DNA of 64,000 bases from Acidimicrobiaceae bacterium (GTDB lineage Bacteria > Actinomycetota > Acidimicrobiia > Acidimicrobiales > Ilumatobacteraceae). The stretch spans positions 45,100 to 109,099 of the forward strand of contig JAHEDX010000002.1 in NCBI GenBank assembly GCA_024641005.1, written 5' to 3'. The first letter of the stretch is position 1; every line of letters starts with the position of its first letter. The notes below the pieces were generated by a model. It was not told the DNA's origin and searched no databases. It worked only from the letters and a program-made list of their open reading frames with translations. Shown one piece after another: positions 57,034-64,000 of this stretch. The position numbers were made by a program, and so were the translations under genes.

Positions 57034-58160
57034 GACAGTGTCACGATCGCTGAGATGTCGAAGCCGAGCGCGTCGAGCGTCGATCTGTCGGCCATGCCGG
57101 TCACCGGCAACGACGACGCACGCTGGAACGACATGACCGCCGACGTGGTGGTCGGGTCGAACGAGCCGGTGGCCGACACGTCCAACAGGTCCAGTCGGAT
57201 CAGCCGGGTCTGGAGGGCCCACACATCGCTGCCCGACATTCCCGGCCCCAACTCCCGTTCGAGCTGGATCAGGTGTGTCTCGTCCCGGCATTCGAACCGT
57301 CGGCTCTCGCCGACCTCGTAACACAGCACTCCATCCGCGCCGACCGGGTACAGCGCCGCGATGTCGGCGACCGGCCCCGTGACGTCGGGGTCGGGGCACG
57401 GATCCTGCAGCGGAGTGGTGGGACCGGTCGGCACCGGGCAGGCTCGATCCTCGAGAAACGCCATCTTGCGACTGAGATAATCGGATGCCGCCCAAGCTCC
57501 CATCGCCCGGTAGTGAACGCCGTCGGTGACGAACCATTCAGGCCGGTCGACCGTGTAGCGGCCCCAGTCGGCCAATACCACCTCTGGGTAGCGGCCCGTG
57601 GACAACCGGTCGCGAACGACCTGGTTGTTGGCCGCGAATGTCACGTGATTGCCGATGTAACCGGGCGACACGTAGTCGACGTCGGAACGCAGCGTCCACC
57701 ACACGATCCTGGTGTAGCCGAACTCACGTGCGCGGCGGACGATGGCGTCGAACGATGCACCGAAGTCCGCCACACCATCGTTGTAGCCCGTGGCGACGAC
57801 GAGGGTCTGGTACTTGCTGCCGTGGAATCCGAGCGCCTCGTACAGGCTCGGCGGGACGCGGCCCTCGCGACCTCTGCACGACATGGCATACAGCCGCCTG
57901 CACGACTCGAGATCGAGGGTGTGCTCGAACCCGACGACCGCTGTGTCGGCCCTGGGAACCCAGCGCAGTGCGGCAATCGCCGAATCGCCGATCACGACCA
58001 CAGGGGTCGGTGGGTCGACGCGTTCGGCACGGCGAACCGCGGTTGCGGCGGTGTCCCCCAAGTTTGCTGCGGCCGCGGTGCCTGTCGATACAGCGACGAT
58101 CGCGGCGACCGCTGCGAACGTCCGCCACCGACCCGAACGCGTCCGGGCTCTCTTGCTCAT
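57030..58160 (-). CDS. Exported SGNH-hydrolase-like protein with a C-terminal peptidoglycan-binding domain
   Basis: A 376-residue protein with a signal peptide (TFAAVAAIVAVSTGTAAAA), an SGNH core with the nucleophile region VVVIGDSAIAAL, ATGYNDGV (block III-like) and the catalytic Asp/His in VTDGVHYRAMG. The C-terminal 75 residues (GMSGSDVWALQTRLIRLDLL, then GSFDPTTTSAVMSFQ) form a PG-binding-1 domain. It may remove O-acyl groups from cell-wall polymers; substrate inferred. It is coupled by 4-bp overlaps to nnr before it and alr after it. Confidence 0.85.
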   Translation of the reverse strand: MSKRARTRSGRWRTFAAVAAIVAVSTGTAAAANLGDTAATAVRRAERVDPPTPVVVIGDSAIAALRWVPRADTAVVGFEHTLDLESCRRLYAMSCRGREGRVPPSLYEALGFHGSKYQTLVVATGYNDGVADFGASFDAIVRRAREFGYTRIVWWTLRSDVDYVSPGYIGNHVTFAANNQVVRDRLSTGRYPEVVLADWGRYTVDRPEWFVTDGVHYRAMGAWAASDYLSRKMAFLEDRACPVPTGPTTPLQDPCPDPDVTGPVADIAALYPVGADGVLCYEVGESRRFECRDETHLIQLERELGPGMSGSDVWALQTRLIRLDLLDVSATGSFDPTTTSAVMSFQRASSLPVTGMADRSTLDALGFDISAIVTLS

Positions 58161-59506
58161 TGCCGGAACACGCCGGGTATCGCCCCCACGACATCACCCG
58201 CGACGAGTCCGATGTCTCCGGCGCGATTCGCCGCCTCGGCGTGAATCCACGCGCCGGCAGCAGCCGCTTCGGCAGGACGGACGCCCTTGGCGAGCAGGGC
58301 TCCGATGATGCCCGCCAACACGTCACCGGTCCCTGCCGTGGCGAGTCGCTGATCGCCGTTCGTGACGAGGCGGGTGGGTGCTCCCGGCGCACTGACGACG
58401 GTGGTCGGCCCTTTCAGCAACACGACGCACCCGCACGTGTCGACCAGACGCTCGGCGGCAGCGATGCGATCCGGCCCAGGCCGCGACCCGGTCAGCAATC
58501 CGAACTCGCCATCGTGCGGGGTCAGCACCGTGGGTACTTCGCGCTCTCGCAGGAACGCCGGCGTCCCCTCGTCGTTCCACGACAGGGCGAACAGACCGTC
58601 GCCATCGACCACCACCGGGACGACCGACTCGAACACCGAGCGAACGATCGACGGGACGGTGTGCTCCTCACGGCCCAGACCGGGGCCGATCACCAAAGCG
58701 TGGAACCGATGCAGATCGGCCAGCACGGCGTCCGCCCAGTCGGTGGCGGGCACCCGACGGTCAACGGCCTCGATCGGGGCCGACGCATCGATGCCCGGGC
58801 TCGACAGCGTCACCATGCCGGCCCCGGTGCGAAGCGCCGCGCCGGCAACGAGATGCGCTGCCCCGGTCATTCCCGGCGACCCGGCGACCACGCGCAGCGC
58901 GTCCCGCCACTTGTGGGCCGTGCGAGGCCGTCTGGGCACCCAGTCCAGCACGTCGGTCCGATCGACGATCGTGATCGTCGGCTCGCCGACGTCGAGGCCG
59001 ATGTCGGCGACCTCGAGTTCGCCGACGAGATCAGGCCCGTCGCCCAGCACGTGGCCAGGCTTCACGGCGGCGAAGGTGACGGTCACATCGGCACGCAGTG
59101 TGCCCGGAGCGGCGACCCCTGTGGAAGCGTCGAGACCGGTCGGCACGTCGACCGCCAGCACCTTCGCATCACCGGTCGCCGGCGCTTCCCACACTCCTCG
59201 AAATCCGGTACCGAATGCCGCGTCGATCACCAGATCACATGGCCCGATCTCCGACGGGCAGGCGGCCGCCTCGTAGACGCGTACGGCCACCCCACGTTCT
59301 CGCAACCGCGCGGCGGCAACCCTGCCGTCGGCACCATTGTTGCCGGGGCCGGCGATCACCGCCACCGAACGGCCATATGCCCCTCCGAGCAATCGCAACG
59401 CTGCCCGAGCGACCGCCGCGCCGGCCCGATCGATCAGGACATCCAGCGGCTCCGGCGCGGCGGCGTCGATCGACCGCATCTGTTCCGGAGTGACGACCGG
59501 GATCAC
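58157..59506 (-). CDS. nnr: Bifunctional NAD(P)H-hydrate epimerase / ADP-dependent dehydratase
   Basis: Metabolite-repair enzyme (449 residues) restoring damaged NAD(P)H. The N-terminal epimerase domain (about 1-190) has VIAGPGNNGADGRVAAARL and DLVIDAAFGTGF; the C-terminal dehydratase domain has VLTPHDGEFGLLTG and NGDQRLATAGTGDVLAGIIG. GTG 59506 has TAGCCT 7 nt upstream, so this gene probably starts a new transcript within the cluster. Confidence 0.95.
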   Translation of the reverse strand: MIPVVTPEQMRSIDAAAPEPLDVLIDRAGAAVARAALRLLGGAYGRSVAVIAGPGNNGADGRVAAARLRERGVAVRVYEAAACPSEIGPCDLVIDAAFGTGFRGVWEAPATGDAKVLAVDVPTGLDASTGVAAPGTLRADVTVTFAAVKPGHVLGDGPDLVGELEVADIGLDVGEPTITIVDRTDVLDWVPRRPRTAHKWRDALRVVAGSPGMTGAAHLVAGAALRTGAGMVTLSSPGIDASAPIEAVDRRVPATDWADAVLADLHRFHALVIGPGLGREEHTVPSIVRSVFESVVPVVVDGDGLFALSWNDEGTPAFLREREVPTVLTPHDGEFGLLTGSRPGPDRIAAAERLVDTCGCVVLLKGPTTVVSAPGAPTRLVTNGDQRLATAGTGDVLAGIIGALLAKGVRPAEAAAAGAWIHAEAANRAGDIGLVAGDVVGAIPGVFRQ

Positions 59507-59543
59507 AACAGACAGGCTACGGCCATCATCGCGCCCATGGTGG

Positions 59544-59909
59544 TCACTCGGCCACCACGTACGCGACCGCCACCAGGTCGGAGTGCGTGAGACTGAGGTG
59601 CCACCGCGCGACCCCGTGCGATTCGGCCAACTCGGCGGCGCGACCGGCGAACACCAGGAATGGTGCCCCCGAGTCGGCGCGCTCGACCCAGACGTCGTGG
59701 AAACCGAACGCCCCCAACCCGACCCCGAGCGACTTCATCACCGCTTCCCGAGCGGCGAAGCGAGCGGCGAGCGACGGTATCGGGTCGGATTTCGGCGCGA
59801 CATAGGCAAGCTCGGCAGCCGTGAACAACCGCTCACGCATGGAGGGGGTACGAACGAGCGAGGCGCGGAACCGCTCGATCTCGACGACATCGACGCCGAT
59901 CCCGATCAT
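59544..59909 (-). CDS. acpS: Holo-[acyl-carrier-protein] synthase
   Basis: Small 4'-phosphopantetheinyl transferase (121 residues) that activates ACP for fatty-acid synthesis. The Mg-binding Asp is in MIGIGVDVVEIERF, with SLAARFAAREAVMKSLG and the ending HLSLTHSDLVAVAYVV. It lies 5 bp after the large GlmS-like gene. Confidence 0.96.
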   Translation of the reverse strand: MIGIGVDVVEIERFRASLVRTPSMRERLFTAAELAYVAPKSDPIPSLAARFAAREAVMKSLGVGLGAFGFHDVWVERADSGAPFLVFAGRAAELAESHGVARWHLSLTHSDLVAVAYVVAE

Positions 59910-59914
59910 CGAGA

Positions 59915-62900
59915 TCAGCTCCGCCAGTGATCGGCAGCGTCGGAGATCGGATCGATCAGGAGGTCGACGACGCCCAGCTCGGCGAGCTTGGATTCGTCGA
60001 ACTCACCTTCGGTCTCCGACACCCAGTCGACCAGCCGGTCGTATCGATTGTCGTATCCCTGGAGCACACCGCGCATCGAATCCGCCGGCAACCGATCGTG
60101 GAGGAGCACGTGCAACAGGGTGATTCCGGTACACGTGTCCGACTTCACCTCGGGGACGAAGATCACGGTGCGCTGGTCACGGCGGCCCCGGGCGACGAGC
60201 ACTTCTCGAGCGGCGGCGACGCGATGCTTGGTGCCCAGCAGCCGATGGTCGTTGTCGACCCGGCTGCCGAGGTCGCGCGAGAGGCCGCCGCGGTCGAGGA
60301 TCGAGATCGTGTCGCCCTCGATGTGATAGCGGGTGAAGCCGACGACCTCGGAGATCGCCGGGCTGAGGGCGGCGAGCACTTTGAGCGTCCGGTAGCTGAG
60401 GACATCTCGTCCCGCTCCGGCCTGCAAGGTGGCCTGCACGAGCATCCGGTCGAGCACGCCCTCGTCGCTGCGGGAAATCCCGACGGTGACCGTCTTGGCC
60501 TGGTGCTTGATCGCATCGACCGGGCGCGTGAGCTCTTCGATCCCCTGGGTCAGTGCCCCGACGAGTTCGTCGATCAACGCCCCGGGAGTACCGACTTTGC
60601 CCGACAACGCGGCATAGGTCTCGACCGGGTTCGGCGCCATCAGATCACGCAGCAGCCCGACGAGACGAACTGCGGTGCTCGCCTCGAGATGGCCGTCGTA
60701 GAGCCGACCGCGCAACCCGTCGTTGAACGGGCGAAGAATGGCCGGCGCCCCGACCCGGATCGAGGCCAACACTGCGTCGCCGTCTTCGTGTTCGGCAACC
60801 GATCGTTCGATCAGCTCACGCGCCTCGCGCAATGGGCGCGCCGAGGCGTCGATCGCGAGGGCCGCCTCGTAGCCGAACAGATGACCGACCATCGCCGAGA
60901 GCACGAACCCGAGCGCAGGGTCGACGGGAGGCACGGTGATGGTGGCGGCAGCGCTGTACCTCACCTCGCCCTCGTCGGCGACGACGATCGAGGTGGCCTT
61001 GTGGGCCTTGAAGATCGCTGTTTCCTTGGCGACGTCGTCGGCGGTGCTGCCCTGCAGCCCCGCAGCGCACACCAGGATCAGTGGCTCGGACGACAGGTCG
61101 ATGTGCTTCTTGTCCTCGGTGACGTCGGAAGCGATCGACTTGTAACAGAGCTCGCTGAGCTTGATCCTCACCTCTTCGGCCGCAACGTGGTTGGGTCCGT
61201 TGCCGACGACCGCCCAGTAGCGCTTCGGCGGAGCGAACCGACGCGCCGCGTCGGCGATCTCGCTGCGCTTGGCGAGGACGGTTCGCATCGCGTCGGGAAG
61301 GGTTCGCAGTCCTTCGAGCAACTCGTGGCGACGACGGTCGGTACCGACGCCGGCAGCTTCGGTGATCGCGCAGGCCAACAGCGCTCCGGCGGCGACCTGG
61401 GCGTAGAACGCCTTGGTCGAGGCCACGCTCATCTCGACATCGCGGCCGTCGGACGTGTACAAGATGCCGTCGGCCTTGTCGACCAGATCGCTGGCCCTCC
61501 GGTTGACGATGCCGATGACCGCCGCGCCACGGGCGCGTAACAGATCGACGGTGCGGTTCGTGTCGGTGGTGGTGCCGCTCTGGCTCACGGCGATCGCCAG
61601 GGTGTCGCTCATGTCGAGGCGCAGGTGAAAGCCCGACAGCTCGGTCGCCGGAATCGCATCGACGTCGAGTGCGCCGCCGGCCAACTCGTCGAGCAAGGCA
61701 GCGGTACTCTGACCGGCGACGGCTGCCGTGCCCTGCCCGATCACCCGGATCCGGGTGATGCGCCCATCGGAGAGTCGTTCTGCGATGGACGGCAACAACG
61801 CTCGGGTGCCGACCGCAGCGCGAAGCAGCCCGCCGCGCTCGACGATCTTGGCGCGGAGCGTCTTCTGAAGGCTCTGGGGAGCTTCGCCGATCTCCTTCAA
61901 CAAGAAGTGTGGCGCATCGCCTCGGTCGATGTCGCGTGTCGTGACCTCTGCTGTGATGATCTCCGACGACGAAACCGGCAGGTCGGCCCCGTCATAGCGC
62001 AGGCGACGTACCCGTCCCGGATCGCCCGCCGTGTCGGCGTTCAACACCACGATCTCGCCGCCGTGCTCGCCGTCGAGGCGGAGATAGTTGTCGGTCTCCT
62101 CGACGACGCCGTACGGCTCGCTGGCGACGATGTAGCAATCGTCGGCGAATCCGACGTACAGGCCCTGGCCACTGCCCTGCAACGCCAACATCAGCGTGTC
62201 GGGCTCGTCAGCGCTCATCGCCCCGATCGCGACCGATCCCTCGAACGCCGACACCGTTCGCCGAAAGGCCTCGACCAGATCGACGCCGGCAGCGACATGG
62301 CGTGAGACGAGGGCCGGAATCACCTTGGCGTCGGTGGTGATGTGCTGATGGATCCGTAGCTGATGCCCGACCCTCAGATCAGCGTGGTTGTCGACATCGC
62401 CATTGAGCGCGGCAACCACATACGGAGCGGGACCGATTGCCGGCGACTGCTCGAGTTCGTCGCTGTTGAGCGGGTGGGTGTTGGGCTCGGAGATGATGCC
62501 GACACTGGCCCAACGAGTGTGACCGAGTACCGACACTCGCACCTCCGACGACGCGACAGCGCGTCGCAACAGGTCGTCGCCGGCGACCGCTGTGCGGAGC
62601 ACACGCGTGTTGTCGCCCAGCTCGCCGATCTCGGCGGCCGCCTTGTACACGAACGACAAGACGTCGCCGCTGACGCGCACCGAACCGGACTGGAACGTGG
62701 GGTCTTGATTGCGGTCGACGATGGCGGACCGCACCGCCGGCTCGTCGAGGTCGAGGGCGTGGTTCCACACAAGGACATGGATGCCGGCAGAGTCACGCCC
62801 TCGCACCTCCAACCGGTCGATCGCCGACAGCGACTGCTGGATCGCCAGAAAGGCCGCGACCGCACCGAGGCTGGCGTCGCGACCCGCCAGGGCAGACACC

Positions 62901-63271
62901 TCGCGGGCGGTGCGCAAGCGATCGTGGCGAAGGGACCACAGCACGTCTCGGACCGCTATCGCCTCAGCGTTCAGCCGCTCGAGTTCGCTCGGATCGTGGC
63001 TGCCGGACTCGAGCAGCGCATCGAGATCGTTCACATAGGCGTCGAGCTGGTCGAGCCTGCTGGCCACCGCGGCGACCAGCTCATGGTGTTCGTTGAGGGC
63101 GACGACGCCGGGAACGCCACGCAGCAGAGCATCGGCTGCCCGCCCGATTCGCGCCACTTCGATCGGGTCACCGAGCGCAGCAACAGCCGCGTCGAGCAGC
63201 GCGAGCACCTCGTCGGAACCGGGCACCGGTCGGGTCGCCCGACGACTGATCACTCCGATGATGCCGCACAT
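59915..63271 (-). CDS. Oversized GlmS-like glutamine amidotransferase / double-SIS protein
   Basis: At 1118 residues it is nearly twice the usual 600-620 of glucosamine-6-phosphate synthase. The Ntn amidotransferase begins MCGIIGVI with Cys2 as nucleophile, but about 125 mostly helical residues are inserted before RGRDSAG (157-163); HTRWA (251-255) and the oxyanion Asn-Gly (290-291) are kept. SIS domain 1 (about 508-630) has SQSGTTTDT and SVASTKAF; SIS domain 2 (about 684-820) keeps Lys704, Glu707 and His723 at the isomerase positions. Residues about 825-1118 are an extra domain not recognised. It occupies the glmS place beside glmM, so glucosamine-6-phosphate synthesis is the best guess, with added regulation or a changed substrate possible. 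TAGCCT lies 8 nt before the ATG. Confidence 0.88.
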   Translation of the reverse strand: MCGIIGVISRRATRPVPGSDEVLALLDAAVAALGDPIEVARIGRAADALLRGVPGVVALNEHHELVAAVASRLDQLDAYVNDLDALLESGSHDPSELERLNAEAIAVRDVLWSLRHDRLRTAREVSALAGRDASLGAVAAFLAIQQSLSAIDRLEVRGRDSAGIHVLVWNHALDLDEPAVRSAIVDRNQDPTFQSGSVRVSGDVLSFVYKAAAEIGELGDNTRVLRTAVAGDDLLRRAVASSEVRVSVLGHTRWASVGIISEPNTHPLNSDELEQSPAIGPAPYVVAALNGDVDNHADLRVGHQLRIHQHITTDAKVIPALVSRHVAAGVDLVEAFRRTVSAFEGSVAIGAMSADEPDTLMLALQGSGQGLYVGFADDCYIVASEPYGVVEETDNYLRLDGEHGGEIVVLNADTAGDPGRVRRLRYDGADLPVSSSEIITAEVTTRDIDRGDAPHFLLKEIGEAPQSLQKTLRAKIVERGGLLRAAVGTRALLPSIAERLSDGRITRIRVIGQGTAAVAGQSTAALLDELAGGALDVDAIPATELSGFHLRLDMSDTLAIAVSQSGTTTDTNRTVDLLRARGAAVIGIVNRRASDLVDKADGILYTSDGRDVEMSVASTKAFYAQVAAGALLACAITEAAGVGTDRRRHELLEGLRTLPDAMRTVLAKRSEIADAARRFAPPKRYWAVVGNGPNHVAAEEVRIKLSELCYKSIASDVTEDKKHIDLSSEPLILVCAAGLQGSTADDVAKETAIFKAHKATSIVVADEGEVRYSAAATITVPPVDPALGFVLSAMVGHLFGYEAALAIDASARPLREARELIERSVAEHEDGDAVLASIRVGAPAILRPFNDGLRGRLYDGHLEASTAVRLVGLLRDLMAPNPVETYAALSGKVGTPGALIDELVGALTQGIEELTRPVDAIKHQAKTVTVGISRSDEGVLDRMLVQATLQAGAGRDVLSYRTLKVLAALSPAISEVVGFTRYHIEGDTISILDRGGLSRDLGSRVDNDHRLLGTKHRVAAAREVLVARGRRDQRTVIFVPEVKSDTCTGITLLHVLLHDRLPADSMRGVLQGYDNRYDRLVDWVSETEGEFDESKLAELGVVDLLIDPISDAADHWRS

Positions 63272-63336
63272 GGAGATTCAGGCTACCGATCGCGACCCAT
63301 CGCATGGGTCGCACCAGCGGCAAGCCGCTGGATGAG

Positions 63337-64000
63337 TCAGGTCCTCAGATCGGGGTGAGCGCGAACGATCTCGGCGAGGCGATCGGCCGTCGACTGGGCG
63401 AGCTCGGCGGTGGGCGCCTCGACCATCACCCGCACGACGGGCTCCGTACCGCTGGGGCGTACCAAGATGCGGCCGGTCGATCCCAGCGTCTCGCCCGCAG
63501 CCGCGATCTCGGACGCGAGCAGCTCGCTGACATCCGGTCGTCGCTCAGCGACCGGCACGTTCACGAGGACCTGCGGGAGCTGCGTCATCGCATCGGCCGC
63601 CAGTTGTGAAAGCTGGCGTCCCGATCGCTGCACCACATCGAGCAACGCCAACGCGGTGAGCATGCCGTCCCCGGTGGTGGCACGGTCGGTGAAGATCACA
63701 TGGCCTGATTGCTCACCGCCCAGCGAGTAGCCCCCGGCGGCGAGCGCTTCGAGCACGTATCGGTCGCCGACGCCTGTCTCGACGACGCGGATCCCGGCAG
63801 CCTGCATGGCCAGATGGAACCCGAGATTCGTCATCACCGTGATCACCACCGTGTTGTCGACCAGGCATCCCCGAGCGCTGAGGTCCTCAGCGCAGATGGC
63901 GAGGATGTGATCGCCGTCCACGACGTCGCCGCGTTCGTCGACAGCGATCAGACGATCGGCGTCGCCATCGAGGGCGATTCCGACATGAGCACGCTCGGCG
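63337..64000 (-). CDS. glmM: Phosphoglucosamine mutase, C-terminal part (runs off the right edge)
   Basis: Converts glucosamine-6-phosphate to glucosamine-1-phosphate for UDP-GlcNAc. The visible 220 residues include the Mg-binding loop IALDGDADRLIAVD, the sugar-binding GGEQSGH, and the phosphate-binding end VRPSGTEPVVRVMVE. The N-terminal half with the catalytic phosphoserine lies to the right of the window. It is upstream of the GlmS-like gene on the same strand, 65 bp away. Confidence 0.96.
   Translation of the reverse strand, partial: AERAHVGIALDGDADRLIAVDERGDVVDGDHILAICAEDLSARGCLVDNTVVITVMTNLGFHLAMQAAGIRVVETGVGDRYVLEALAAGGYSLGGEQSGHVIFTDRATTGDGMLTALALLDVVQRSGRQLSQLAADAMTQLPQVLVNVPVAERRPDVSELLASEIAAAGETLGSTGRILVRPSGTEPVVRVMVEAPTAELAQSTADRLAEIVRAHPDLRT

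Overview
The window is a high-G+C chromosomal segment of an actinobacterium, most likely from the Acidimicrobiia (Ilumatobacter-like); this placement is an inference from gene content. The markers are a mycofactocin precursor and maturases with a nicotinoprotein alcohol dehydrogenase, an F420-type (DDN) nitroreductase-like protein, HelD, DUF3097, CsoR, LCP proteins, and the actinobacterial order glmM / glmS-like / acpS / nnr / alr / tsaE / tsaB / rimI / tsaD, with groES-groEL about 5 kb further on. No rRNA, tRNA, CRISPR, prophage or insertion sequence was seen. Genes are packed tightly, many with 4-bp ATGA/GTGA overlaps, and no gene-free stretch exceeds 300 bp.

Layout. 1-3.8 kb: sdhC-sdhA (sdhA cut by the left edge), divergent from a membrane pyrophosphatase with a strong terminator. 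3.9-8.7 kb: aldo/keto reductase, DUF3097, DUF4349 lipoprotein, a hypothetical, an SCP2 protein and an Fpg/Nei glycosylase. 8.7-14.8 kb: a 67-bp tandem triplication leading into a glycogen-synthase-type glycosyltransferase, then valS and two cell-wall enzymes (L,D-transpeptidase, LCP ligase). 14.8-24 kb: MoxR/VWA pair, NDMA-type alcohol dehydrogenase, PhzF, M16 lipoprotein peptidase, HelD. 24-29.9 kb: a broken SDR gene, an ABC exporter pair, a small anchored protein, mftA-mftB-mftC and plsY. 30-38.9 kb: kinase-like protein, acyl-CoA synthetase, csoR-copZ-copA, a phosphotransferase/dienelactone hydrolase pair, NlpC/P60 hydrolase. 39-46.4 kb: guaA, aromatic amino acid decarboxylase, Nudix, ArsR-MFS, membrane protein, kinase-like protein. 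46.5-54.1 kb: groES-groEL under two CIRCE operators, SDR, maf-dusB, GNAT, a DDN/TetR divergent pair with twin operators. 53-64 kb: tsaD-rimI-tsaB-tsaE-alr-SGNH-nnr-acpS-glmS-like-glmM.

How it fits together. The clearest system is mycofactocin: the 36-residue precursor MftA ending in IDGMCGVY, the PqqD-like chaperone MftB and the radical-SAM enzyme MftC, about 10 kb from a likely client enzyme, an NDMA-dependent alcohol dehydrogenase; mftD, mftE and mftF are not in the window. Copper homeostasis is a self-contained csoR-copZ-copA operon whose operator covers its own -10 box. The right-hand cluster joins amino-sugar supply (glmM, an enlarged 1118-residue GlmS-like protein), D-alanine supply (alr) and t6A tRNA modification (tsaB/D/E).

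A recurring signal is a TANNNT box 6-9 nt before the start codon of 24 genes, usually without a Shine-Dalgarno sequence. This implies that leaderless or near-leaderless transcripts are common here, and it was used to choose several starts.
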